From Synergistaceae bacterium (GTDB lineage: Bacteria; Synergistota; Synergistia; Synergistales; 79-D21): a stretch of 50,739 bases of DNA. The notes under the pieces are model-generated. The model was not told the DNA's origin. It ran no database searches and saw only the letters and a program-made list of their open reading frames with translations. Shown here one piece after another: positions 17,837 to 25,043 of the stretch; position 1 is the first letter of the stretch, and every line of letters starts with the position of its first letter. The position numbers were made by a program, and so were the translations under genes. The stretch is taken from assembly GCA_012517195.1 (NCBI GenBank), contig JAAYVK010000066.1, positions 1 to 50,739 on the forward strand. Reading direction: 5' to 3'.

Positions 17837-17912
17837 GGTCCCATCGTCCAGTGGCCCAGGACACCGGGTTCTCAGCCCGGGAACAGGGGTTCGAATCCCC
17901 TTGGGACTGCCA
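17837..17912 (+). tRNA. tRNA-Glu (anticodon CTC)
   Basis: The acceptor GGTCCCA (17837-17843) pairs with TGGGACT (first pair G-U). The anticodon stem CCGGG/CCCGG encloses TTCTCAG with anticodon CTC, reading GAG. CCA is encoded. It lies 16 bp after tRNA-Gln, so both are probably cut from one transcript. Confidence 0.94.
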
Positions 17913-17922
17913 GTTTTCGGGA

Positions 17923-17957
17923 AAGGAGCCTTCCAACAGGAAGGCTCCTTCTCTCTT
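17923..17957 (+). terminator. Terminator after tRNA-Glu
   Basis: A 12-bp perfect stem (17923-17934 with 17939-17950), loop AACA, is followed by a pyrimidine-rich CTCTCTTT stretch. The T tract is imperfect. Confidence 0.75.
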
Positions 17958-18024
17958 TCCCCTTCCAATAGATTCGGGAAACGTTCCCCGTCTCCAGGCA
18001 AACTGTTTCTCTTCATGTTCTCTC

Positions 18025-18053
18025 TTGACGTTAAAGAAGGCTTGCGACAAAAT
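18025..18053 (+). promoter_or_regulatory. Predicted promoter of the cold-shock gene
   Basis: A -35 TTGACG (18025-18030), 17-bp spacer and -10 CAAAAT (18048-18053) lie 82 bp before the ATG. The implied 5' leader of about 75 nt is typical of cold-shock mRNAs, whose leader affects stability and translation; that role is inferred. Confidence 0.6.
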
Positions 18054-18134
18054 CATTTACGGCAACGAGGATTCTCAGCCCGGTGCCGGAAAAATTCTGG
18101 AAGGACCGTGTTGGTCCGCAGGAGGTCAAGCTTT

Positions 18135-18335
18135 ATGGAGCAGGGAGTTGTCAAGTGGTTTAACGGAACGAAGGGGTACGGCTTTATCACCAGGGACAGC
18201 GGCGGCGATGTTTTTGTCCACTATTCCGGAATCCAGATGAACGGCTTTAAAACTCTCGAGGAAAACCAGAGGGTTTCCTTCAAGGTCGTTGAGGGTGCAA
18301 AGGGCCCCCAGGCCGTGGAGGTTACCCCCCTCTAG
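18135..18335 (+). CDS. Cold-shock protein, CspA family
   Basis: This 66-aa OB-fold protein binds single-stranded RNA and DNA and melts RNA structure. RNP1 (KGYGFIT) and RNP2 (VFVHYSGI) motifs are both present, and the start [10 protein letters not shown] is typical. AGGAGG lies 9 nt before the ATG. It is convergent with rlmN 24 bp away. A small GGGCG/CGCCC hairpin followed by a pyrimidine run at 18385-18408, inside the end of rlmN, may end its transcript. Confidence 0.97.
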   Translation: MEQGVVKWFNGTKGYGFITRDSGGDVFVHYSGIQMNGFKTLEENQRVSFKVVEGAKGPQAVEVTPL

Positions 18336-18359
18336 GAATTTTTCTGGTCATTTTTCCGA

Positions 18360-19418
18360 TCATTCCTGGGCGGTGCCGCTCACCGGGCGGTTCCGCCCTT
18401 CTTCTTTCCTCCTCAGCTGCCCGCAGGCGGCATCGATGTCCTCTCCACGCTCCCGCCGGACTTCCGTCTCGATCCCTTTCGAAAGGAGCACCTGGCGGAA
18501 CTGTTCGATCCGTACCGGAGCGGGTTTCCTGTAAAGGATGCCGGTGCTGTTCCAGGGGATCAGGTTCACGAAGCTTTTCAGCCCTTTCAGCCTCTCCGCA
18601 AGGGCTTTCGCATGATTCGGGGAGTCATTGACCCCGCCGATCAGCAAGTATTCAATTGAAACACGGTCATTTGTTTTTTCCTGGTAGAAGCGGATCGCTG
18701 AAAGCAGCTGATCCATCGGGTATTTCTGCGTAACCGGCATCAGCTTCTTTCGAAGCTCATCATCCGGGGCATGGAGAGACACCGCGAGCCGAATTCCCAG
18801 GTTCGCTTCTGCCAAGGCAAGGATGCCAGGCACAATCCCGGCCGTGGAAACAGTCATCCGCCGGGAACCAAAATTCCGCATCTTCGGATGTTTCAGGATT
18901 CGAACTGCCTTCAGGAAAGCATCGAGGTTCAGGAAGGGCTCTCCCATCCCCATAAAGACCAGATTGTCAATCGGCCCTCCCTGCATTTTTTCCATCGCCA
19001 GAAACTGGCCGACAATCTCACCGCAAGTCAGATTCCTGACAAAACCCGATTGCCCGGTTGCGCAAAAAACGCAGCCCAGCGGGCATCCGACCTGTGTCGA
19101 GATACAGGCGGTCGTTCTTCCTTCCTGCGTCAGAAGAACCGATTCAATCTGCTCCGCATCCTGCAGTGCCCAGAGGAATTTGGCAGTTCCATCCCGTTTT
19201 GAAACGACCTGTCTGACCGCTTCCGGGAGGGCGCTGGAAAAAGTCTCCTCGGCCTTTTTCCGAAGCGCCATTGAAAGATTCGTCATTTCATCGAAATTGA
19301 AGATCCGCTTGGCGTACAGCCAGCCGCAAATCTGATCCGCCCTGAAGGACGGCTCGTTCCATTCCTCCGTACACAACTTTCGCCACTCTTCATAGTCCAG
19401 GTCCAGCGGGAAACGCAT
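18360..19418 (-). CDS. rlmN: Dual-specificity 23S rRNA/tRNA (adenine-C2) methyltransferase RlmN
   Basis: This radical SAM enzyme methylates C2 of adenosine in 23S rRNA (A2503) and some tRNAs. The cluster motif is GCPLGCVFCATG (CxxxCxxC); other family motifs are NLVFMGMGEPFLN, VSTAGIVPGI and EYLLIGGVNDS, and the C-terminal Cys of the RRERGEDIDAACGQL stretch is the methyl-carrying residue. I chose the ATG at 19418 with GGTGAGG 6-7 nt upstream (352 aa). Starts further 5' would run through the tRNA-Ala terminator hairpin. Confidence 0.97.
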   Translation of the reverse strand: MRFPLDLDYEEWRKLCTEEWNEPSFRADQICGWLYAKRIFNFDEMTNLSMALRKKAEETFSSALPEAVRQVVSKRDGTAKFLWALQDAEQIESVLLTQEGRTTACISTQVGCPLGCVFCATGQSGFVRNLTCGEIVGQFLAMEKMQGGPIDNLVFMGMGEPFLNLDAFLKAVRILKHPKMRNFGSRRMTVSTAGIVPGILALAEANLGIRLAVSLHAPDDELRKKLMPVTQKYPMDQLLSAIRFYQEKTNDRVSIEYLLIGGVNDSPNHAKALAERLKGLKSFVNLIPWNSTGILYRKPAPVRIEQFRQVLLSKGIETEVRRERGEDIDAACGQLRRKEEGRNRPVSGTAQE

Positions 19419-19448
19419 ATCGGCCCTCACCTTCATTCCATGCAAAAG

Positions 19449-19478
19449 GAAAAAGGTCTGTCCTGAGGGACAGACCTT
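19449..19478 (-). terminator. Intrinsic terminator of tRNA-Ala
   Basis: An 11-bp stem (AAGGTCTGTCC with GGACAGACCTT, 19453-19463 and 19468-19478) is followed on the minus strand by CTTTTTCCTTTT. It lies 8 bp after the tRNA and before the rlmN start. Confidence 0.88.
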
Positions 19479-19485
19479 CATTTTC

Positions 19486-19560
19486 TGGTGGAGGTGAGGG
19501 GATTCGAACCCCTGGCCCCCTGCATGCCATGCAGGTGCGCTCCCGCTGCGCTACACCCCC
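19486..19560 (-). tRNA. tRNA-Ala (anticodon GGC)
   Basis: On the minus strand the acceptor GGGGGTG pairs with CACCTCC and includes the G3-U70 wobble that marks alanine tRNAs. The anticodon stem CCTGC/GCAGG encloses ATGGCAT with anticodon GGC, reading GCC. CCA is encoded. A consensus promoter precedes it and a terminator follows, so it is a single-gene unit. Confidence 0.97.
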
Positions 19561-19578
19561 GACAATCGAACGGGCTTC

Positions 19579-19607
19579 ATTATACGAAGCCTGTTCCCGC
19601 CTGTCAA
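19579..19607 (-). promoter_or_regulatory. Consensus sigma-70 promoter of tRNA-Ala
   Basis: On the minus strand TTGACA (19607-19602), a 17-bp spacer and TATAAT (19584-19579) match the consensus at every position, 19 bp before the tRNA 5' end. Confidence 0.92.
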
Positions 19608-19656
19608 CAAGGATTTGGCGGTTGCCCGGGCCAAGGGTTCATGTAAGGATATTCGC

Positions 19657-21291
19657 ATGAAGAAAACGACGTTTTGCCTTGTCTTGCTTTTCACAATACT
19701 CTGCTTCCTGCAACCCGGGTACGCGGGAAGCCCTCTTACCCTTTCCTCGAACGGAAATGGAGCCCTTCTGGCGATGTTTTCGGATACCGCCAGGGAGGGA
19801 TCTCCTCTGGTTCGAAAAGCGGAAGGTTTCAGTGCAACCCGGGGGGAAATCCTGGAGGCCGTCTACGAACTTCTGGGTTGGGGACACGAACTCAGGGTTC
19901 TGCCTAGAATCTGCGGAGAGGATCCTCTTTTCTGCCTTTCTTCCAGCGTACGTCCAAGGCCTCCTGAGCCTTTCCTCGAATCGCCGCAGGAAAGAGCAAC
20001 CCAGGAGGATATTCGTCTTCTCCTGGAATGGGTCAGCGAATGCCGAACTTCGATGGTCTGGAACTTTTCGGTCGAGGGGAAGGCCCTTCATTTAAGGCTT
20101 CACAAGGAAGGCATCGCTGCGGGATCGGAAACCTGGGAGGTCTGCCTCGAAAAGGGACTTGAGGAATCCGCTGCCCTTGAAAAACTGGCGGGCTTGAGCG
20201 AAGCCGGGTGGCCTGCTGCCCTCAGGAAGGCTCCCGATGGGCTTTGGGATCTGATCGTGGGGCCTTATCCCTCTTTCCTGGAGGCTTCCAGGGCTTTTGC
20301 AGCCCTTCCCCGGATTCCCGGAATGCACATGACTCCTCCCCCTTTTCTTCCCGCTTCTCCTCCGCTCTTCTGGGCGGCCCTGGTTTCCGAAAATGGCCTC
20401 CTGCCTGAAATCCGTCTTGCCTCGGAAATCGGCAAATCCAGGGCAACTCTTTCGGAATTGGCCCAGGCCTTCGAAGCGGAAGGAGGAATCAACGGGGGGT
20501 TCTTTTCGGGCCCGGTTCCAATCGGGACTCTTGTGATCCATGGAATCCTGTTCCACCAATCCTACGGGGACCGTTCGGCGATAGGGCTGGCGCCGGATCG
20601 AGCCCCGGTTTTCGGAAACGGAGCTGTCGAGCTGGAAGTGGAAACCGAAAAAGGCACATTTCGCCTGGACCGCCTGAACGAGCGCCCCCGTCCCGGAGAA
20701 ATTTCCTTCCTGTTTGAGAGTCGCCCTTTCCGGGATCCCGCAGGGCTGGAGTCGGAAGACGTGATGGAGATCCCCCTCGATCTGGAGTTGGGGGAAGGAG
20801 GTTCGAATCCCCCGATCCCGGGTCTTTTGGCCGCTTCCGGGAAAACCCGGGACGGGTTGGATTCTGTGAAGGAAAGCAGGATTCGTCTTCAAACTGCCTG
20901 GAGCGATCGAAATTTCGAGGGAAGAGACCTGGTCATCCAGGCGGGCCCCGCAATTGTAAGAAACGGGCAGATCAACGGGGAACCGGAATCCTTCAGCGAG
21001 GACACCCGCCTGGGAAGGCATCCCCGGTCGATGGTGGGATGGGACGGCAGTTCTCTGTGGTGGATCGTCGTTGACGGGCGGAATCCGTCCCACAGTATGG
21101 GGCTGACCCTGGAAGAGGCCGCAGGTTTGGCTCTTTCCCTCGGCCTTGCGGATGTTCTAAACCTTGACGGAGGCGGATCCTCCTCCCTCTGGTGGAAAGA
21201 CGGCCTGGTTTCCAGCCCTTCCGGAGGAAGCGAGCGGCCGATCCCCTACGCCATCCTCTTCAAGACAGCCTCCGGGAACGTTTTCAAGTGA
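19657..21291 (+). CDS. Secreted phosphodiester glycosidase (NAGPA-domain) protein
   Basis: The 544-aa protein has a signal peptide (MKKTTFCLVLLFTILCF, cleavage near YAGSP), a middle region of about 250 residues without a clear match and a C-terminal phosphodiester glycosidase (NAGPA-like) domain. Domain motifs are EGGINGGFF, IQAGPAIVRNG, GRHPRSMVGWDG, WWIVVDGRNP, LTLEEAA and LNLDGGGSSS. Family members cleave sugar-1-phosphate diesters, so a role in turnover of exopolysaccharide or wall phosphodiesters is inferred. I chose ATG 19657 (AAGGA 7 nt upstream). Its last 46 bp overlap the 3' end of the MscS gene on the other strand. Confidence 0.87.
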   Translation: MKKTTFCLVLLFTILCFLQPGYAGSPLTLSSNGNGALLAMFSDTAREGSPLVRKAEGFSATRGEILEAVYELLGWGHELRVLPRICGEDPLFCLSSSVRPRPPEPFLESPQERATQEDIRLLLEWVSECRTSMVWNFSVEGKALHLRLHKEGIAAGSETWEVCLEKGLEESAALEKLAGLSEAGWPAALRKAPDGLWDLIVGPYPSFLEASRAFAALPRIPGMHMTPPPFLPASPPLFWAALVSENGLLPEIRLASEIGKSRATLSELAQAFEAEGGINGGFFSGPVPIGTLVIHGILFHQSYGDRSAIGLAPDRAPVFGNGAVELEVETEKGTFRLDRLNERPRPGEISFLFESRPFRDPAGLESEDVMEIPLDLELGEGGSNPPIPGLLAASGKTRDGLDSVKESRIRLQTAWSDRNFEGRDLVIQAGPAIVRNGQINGEPESFSEDTRLGRHPRSMVGWDGSSLWWIVVDGRNPSHSMGLTLEEAAGLALSLGLADVLNLDGGGSSSLWWKDGLVSSPSGGSERPIPYAILFKTASGNVFK

Positions 21292-22121
21292 ACGTCCACC
21301 TGGGGGAAGGAGATCGTGATTCCCGACTCTTCAAAGGCTTTCTTCAGTCGAAGCCGGTAGGCGGCAGCAACTTCCCACTGGGCTCCGGGGACGGTCTTGA
21401 GAAGTACGCGCAAGGTCACCGCACTGGCCTCGAAGGCCAGGATTCCCTCCAGCACGGCTGGAGCCTCGATGATTTTCCCCGGCATTTCCGCCGCGACCTC
21501 TTTTGCGACGCGATCCATCACGGAAAGGGCTGCCGGAATATCGGTACCGTAGTCCACGCCGACCTCGACCCGGGCCCTTGACCATTTCTTGGTGAAATTC
21601 AACACGGTAGAGATGCTCCCGTTCGGGATCGTCACCAGCTCTCCGTCCAGCGTCCGCAAACGCGTTGTCCTGAGAGTAAACCCCTCGACAGCACCCGCGT
21701 TGCCGTCAATTTTCACGACATCCCCGACGGCAAACTGGTCCTCGAAAAGGATAAAAACCCCGTTCAGGAAATCCCGGATGATGTTCTGGGCAGCAAGCGA
21801 AATCGCAAGACCCGCGATTCCCAGGCCTGTCAGGATCGAACGGACATCCACTCCAAGGCTCCCGGCAAGGGTCAGCACGGCAATTGCAGCCAGGGTCCAC
21901 CGGTACAGCTGAAGGGAAATCCCCCGGAGCGTCCGCAGCCTTTTCAGGCTCGCATCCCGCCTGGTCTCTGCCCCTTCCTCGATTTCCAGCCCGGCTTCGG
22001 CTTTTCCGAAAAAGCGCCGGATTCCCCTTGTCCCCAGCCAGTTAAGAACCCACCACGCCGTGAGGATGCCCACCGGTCGAAACAAGTCATGAGCGAGCTG
22101 GATCAGCGTCCTGGATTCCAC
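21246..22121 (-). CDS. Small-conductance mechanosensitive channel, MscS family
   Basis: The 291-aa protein has membrane segments at about residues 10-30, 70-90 and the pore-lining TM3 GLGIAGLAISLAAQNIIRDF, then the beta-domain motif VGDVVKIDGNAGAVEGFTLRT split by GELVTIPNGS. It releases solutes during osmotic down-shock. The start is taken as GTG 22121, with GGGGAGGGG 5-6 nt upstream; a TTG at 22139 overlaps that site. It is convergent with the glycosidase gene, and I found no terminator between the two. Confidence 0.92.
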   Translation of the reverse strand: MESRTLIQLAHDLFRPVGILTAWWVLNWLGTRGIRRFFGKAEAGLEIEEGAETRRDASLKRLRTLRGISLQLYRWTLAAIAVLTLAGSLGVDVRSILTGLGIAGLAISLAAQNIIRDFLNGVFILFEDQFAVGDVVKIDGNAGAVEGFTLRTTRLRTLDGELVTIPNGSISTVLNFTKKWSRARVEVGVDYGTDIPAALSVMDRVAKEVAAEMPGKIIEAPAVLEGILAFEASAVTLRVLLKTVPGAQWEVAAAYRLRLKKAFEESGITISFPQVDVHLKTFPEAVLKRMA

Positions 22122-22189
22122 CGCAACCCCTCCCCGCAAACCTTTCTGATCTCATCAAAGGGTACCACGATCTCGCCCTGCGCTTCAGG

Positions 22190-22219
22190 AAAAGGGGAGG
22201 CGGGTTTCCCGCCTCCCCT
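22190..22219 (-). terminator. Terminator of kamA
   Basis: A perfect 12-bp GC-rich stem (22193-22204 with 22208-22219), 3-nt loop, is followed by TTTT on the minus strand, 7 bp after the kamA stop. Confidence 0.82.
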
Positions 22220-22226
22220 GCCTTCG

Positions 22227-23507
22227 CTAATCCTTTTTGACCTGGCCTCTTTCCGCCGCCCTTTCCCGCCTTGCAAGGTGCGCGGGTTCGAGGGAAACCC
22301 GGTCTCCCTCAAAGAGCGGAATGAGCCCTTCCCGTGAAAGCTTCTTCTGCTTCTCACAGAACGCGGCACAGTTTGCGGGGCACCGGCTGATCTTATCCTC
22401 CGGCTCGGTGTAGGTCGTGAAGACCCCTTCATAATTCCGCAGGATCACCCGCTTGTCCGACATGGACACGATATAGTTCGGGAGGACCGGGATCTTGCCT
22501 CCGCCATTGGGCCCGTCGACGATGAAATAGGGAACGGCGAGCCCGGAAGTGTGCCCCCTTAGGTACTCCATGATCTCGATTCCCTTGGCCACAGAGGTCC
22601 TGAAATGCTCGATCCCCTGGGAAAGGTCGCATTGGTAGATGTAATAGGGACGGACCCGGATCGTCAGCAGTTTCTGGTTGAGTTCCCTGAACGTGTACGG
22701 GCAGTCGTTGACCCCTTTCAGGAGAACGGACTGATTCCCAAGGGGGACCCCCGCGTCGGCCAGCTTTTCGCATGCCTCCCTGGAAGCGGGCGTAATCTCG
22801 TTGGGATGATTGAAATGCGTGTTCACCCAGACGGGATGATATTTCTTCAGGATCGCGCAAAGATCATCCGTTATCCGCTGGGGCATAACGACCGGCGTGC
22901 GGGTTCCGAAGCGGGCAATTTCGATATGGGGGATCTTCCTCACCTCGCCGAGCATCCAGTCGATCATCTCGTCGCTCATGAGGAAAGGGTCTCCGCCCGT
23001 GAAAAGAATATCCCTGAATGTCGGCGTCTTTCTCAGGTAATCGAGGCAGGCGGAGATCTGTTCCTTGGAATAGGCCTTGTCGGTTTCCCCCGCTTTTCTC
23101 CTCCGGGTGCAGTGACGGCAGTACATGGAGCACTGGTCGGTGACCATCAGGATTCCCCGGTCCGGGTAGCGGTGCGTCAATCCCGGAACGGGCGAGTCTG
23201 TATCCTCGTGACAGGGGTCTTCCAGGTCCGAGGAGGCGATATGCGTTTCGTGGATCGTCGGAACCGCCTGGCGCCGTATCGGATCCTCCGGATCTTCAGG
23301 GTTGATGAGCGAAGCGTAATAGGGAGTGATGGCCATCCTCAGCTTGTTCAGGCTATGGGTGATCACCTGCTCCTCTTCGTCGGAAAGGGGCAGGACCTGT
23401 TTCAGCTGTTCGACGCTGGTGATGCGGTTGCTGACCTGCCAATGCCAATCTCTCCACTGCTGCTCGGTCACATCTTTCCATAGCGGTATCGTTCGAAAGT
23501 CCCTCAC
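22227..23507 (-). CDS. kamA: Lysine 2,3-aminomutase
   Basis: This radical SAM/PLP enzyme converts L-lysine to L-beta-lysine, the first step of lysine fermentation to acetate and butyrate. The cluster motif is CSMYCRHC. PLGNQSVLLKGVND contains the PLP Lys. YQCDLS and VDGPNGGGK carry the two Asp that bind the lysine side-chain amine in known KamA, which argues against glutamate 2,3-aminomutase. The C-terminal CPANCAAFC cysteines fit the structural zinc site. GTG 23507 has GGAGG 9 nt upstream (426 aa). A terminator-like hairpin lies just before it, so its expression may differ from the upstream dehydrogenase gene. Confidence 0.95.
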   Translation of the reverse strand: MRDFRTIPLWKDVTEQQWRDWHWQVSNRITSVEQLKQVLPLSDEEEQVITHSLNKLRMAITPYYASLINPEDPEDPIRRQAVPTIHETHIASSDLEDPCHEDTDSPVPGLTHRYPDRGILMVTDQCSMYCRHCTRRRKAGETDKAYSKEQISACLDYLRKTPTFRDILFTGGDPFLMSDEMIDWMLGEVRKIPHIEIARFGTRTPVVMPQRITDDLCAILKKYHPVWVNTHFNHPNEITPASREACEKLADAGVPLGNQSVLLKGVNDCPYTFRELNQKLLTIRVRPYYIYQCDLSQGIEHFRTSVAKGIEIMEYLRGHTSGLAVPYFIVDGPNGGGKIPVLPNYIVSMSDKRVILRNYEGVFTTYTEPEDKISRCPANCAAFCEKQKKLSREGLIPLFEGDRVSLEPAHLARRERAAERGQVKKD

Positions 23508-23527
23508 GGATTTGCACCTCCTCTTCG

Positions 23528-23556
23528 AAAAAGCCGGCGGGATATGTCCCGCCGGC
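23528..23556 (-). terminator. Intercistronic terminator or attenuator upstream of kamA
   Basis: On the minus strand a perfect 10-bp stem (GCCGGCGGGA with TCCCGCCGGC, loop 4 nt) is followed at once by TTTTT, then by the kamA ribosome site GAGGAGG. It separates the dehydrogenase gene from kamA and would stop or reduce read-through. Confidence 0.8.
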
Positions 23557-23597
23557 AACCCCGTTTCTCCGATTCTATAGAATAAACGCCTGTTTCG

Positions 23598-24743
23598 CTA
23601 GCCTTTCTTGATCGTGACGGTTTCCTTGTAAACGAGCCCTCTTGCAGCCTGTTCCTTCATGACGAACTCGTACAGGGCGTCATCGGCCGCGAGCTTTTCA
23701 GGCGCGAGCACGCCCTTTTCCCTGATCAGCCCCTTCTGGATGGCCCTAGCAAAAATGGCGCAAGTGCACCCGGTGCAGCGCCCCATCGAGTTCGTCCAGG
23801 ATTTTTCGTCAAAACGGTCCCAGAGGTCCCAGGTATAGGTGATCTCATCCTTCCCCTTGAATCCGTGTACTTCGACCTGCATGATGGTGAGGTCCCGATC
23901 GCCCTTCTCCGGTTCCATTTTCCACATCGGGAAAAGCAGGTCGCAAGCAACATCGCGCGGCACGACCTCAACTCCTCCCAGTTTTCTCGGGGTTTCGTCA
24001 AAGAGCCCCATCGAACGCAGAAGTCGCATCTGCTCGACATGTCCCGGCCACCGGAGCGTCCGTTCTTCCATCCTCCTGGCCTTCAGGTTCTTGATCAGGG
24101 AGCGCAGCCCGTCCGTAATAAAGGTTTCCAGTACGCCCACTTTTGGGAATTCTCTCAGGGTGAGACGGTCCATCGCTTCTACCGTAACGGGCTTTCCATC
24201 TTCCACGAAACGGGCAGGCCGGGTGTATTCCTCGATCACATCGGCAGGTGACCAGGTCACCTGGTAATTGAAAGGCGGGACTTTTTTTTCAGGAATACCC
24301 CCGACGTAGATAACCGCGTCTTCCACCTCGTCCAGAAGGGCACAGCCGCGGCCCATCAGGTAGTTCGACATGCCCGGCGCGACCCCGATATCAGGGATGA
24401 CGACAACGCCTTTTTCCCTGGCGAGCCCGTCAAGAAGCTCGAAATCTTCTGCCATGAATGAAATGTCGCTCAGGTTCCTGCCCAGTTCGATGACCGTTTC
24501 CATCATCTTGTAGCCAAACCTGCCCGGGACCCCGGCCGTCACGATATCGGCATCCCGAAGCAGAGGCTCCAGAAGTTCCCGGTCGGTGCAGGAACCGACG
24601 ACGGTCCTGATCGAAGGGACTTTCGCCTTTAGGGCATCCAGCGCCTTTTCGTTGAGGTCGACGACCGTGACGTCGTAGTCCATCGCGAGATCCCTTGCGA
24701 TTACACTCCCCACAAGACCGCAGCCGAGCTGAACCGCCTTCAT
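23598..24743 (-). CDS. Saccharopine dehydrogenase-like NAD(P)-dependent oxidoreductase
   Basis: The N-terminal Rossmann motif LGCGLVGSVIARDL and the acidic VTVVDLNEKAL fit nucleotide binding. The middle (VVIPDIGVAPGMSNYLMG) and VGGIPEKK are typical of the saccharopine dehydrogenase/lysine 6-dehydrogenase fold. A Cys cluster, GRCTGCTCAIFA, lies near residue 325. Length is 381 aa. Placement directly before kamA suggests it oxidises a lysine-derived diamino acid, such as an intermediate after beta-lysine, or lysine itself; the exact substrate cannot be told from sequence. It is divergent from nhaC1. Confidence 0.8.
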   Translation of the reverse strand: MKAVQLGCGLVGSVIARDLAMDYDVTVVDLNEKALDALKAKVPSIRTVVGSCTDRELLEPLLRDADIVTAGVPGRFGYKMMETVIELGRNLSDISFMAEDFELLDGLAREKGVVVIPDIGVAPGMSNYLMGRGCALLDEVEDAVIYVGGIPEKKVPPFNYQVTWSPADVIEEYTRPARFVEDGKPVTVEAMDRLTLREFPKVGVLETFITDGLRSLIKNLKARRMEERTLRWPGHVEQMRLLRSMGLFDETPRKLGGVEVVPRDVACDLLFPMWKMEPEKGDRDLTIMQVEVHGFKGKDEITYTWDLWDRFDEKSWTNSMGRCTGCTCAIFARAIQKGLIREKGVLAPEKLAADDALYEFVMKEQAARGLVYKETVTIKKG

Positions 24744-24787
24744 TCAGATCCTCTCCTTTATCGAACAGTATGGATTGACCGGGGTCA

Positions 24788-24816
24788 AGATAGCATACAA
24801 TAATACAAGACGTCAA
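24788..24816 (-). promoter_or_regulatory. Predicted promoter of the dehydrogenase-kamA unit
   Basis: On the minus strand TTGACG (24816-24811), a 17-bp spacer and CTATCT (24793-24788) lie about 45 bp before the ATG. Shifting by one gives TATCTT with an 18-bp spacer. It is divergent from the nhaC1 promoter about 40 bp away, so a shared regulator is possible. Confidence 0.5.
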
Positions 24817-24852
24817 GGGTATACAGTTCTGTTGAAATACAGGAAAAATCTC

Positions 24853-24881
24853 TTGACGCCCCTCCAAGGGGGTCTTAAACT
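24853..24881 (+). promoter_or_regulatory. Predicted promoter of nhaC1 with a near-palindrome in the spacer
   Basis: A -35 TTGACG (24853-24858), 17-bp spacer and -10 TAAACT (24876-24881). The spacer contains GCCCCT and AGGGGG arms around CCA, a near-palindrome that could be an operator. The start of transcription would be near 24888, giving a leader of about 155 nt. Confidence 0.5.
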
Positions 24882-24920
24882 GAGGTAGCCCGTGTGCAAT
24901 ATGAAGTCTTTCCTGGCCTT

Positions 24921-25033
24921 TTTCATTTAAGGGATCCGACGAGGGAGGTGGTGATCCGGAGACTTTTCAGCCGGACAGCATCTGTTAGATGCCGGTGCAA
25001 CGTCAACACCGCAAAATGAGATTCCGGAGGAGG
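24921..25033 (+). ncRNA. Structured leader RNA of nhaC1, riboswitch candidate
   Basis: By eye the leader folds as a closed junction. P1 is TTTCATTT (24921-24928) with AAATGAGA (25014-25021). Inside are hairpins TCCGG/CCGGA (24955-24959, 24971-24975), GCATCT/AGATGC (24978-24983, 24987-24992) and CGGTG/CACCG (24993-24997, 25007-25011). The last loop contains CGTC (25001-25004), complementary to GACG (24938-24941), a possible pseudoknot. TCCGGA at 24955-24960 is also complementary to TCCGGA at 25023-25028, which overlaps the ribosome site GGAGGAGG, so a translational switch is possible. The class is unknown. The antiporter context makes a Na+ or Li+ sensing RNA the first model to test. Confidence 0.5.
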
Positions 25034-25043
25034 CGATTTTTGA

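Noticed and set aside
20092-21093. A 333-codon minus-strand frame opposite the glycosidase gene
   Set aside because: It is a shadow frame with low-complexity composition and no ribosome site; the plus-strand protein has a signal peptide and family motifs.
24888-25043. A lysine riboswitch (L-box) in the nhaC1 leader
   Set aside because: The leader is shorter than the roughly 175-nt L-box and lacks its conserved blocks as I remember them. The fold seen is different, so only an unclassified riboswitch candidate is claimed.
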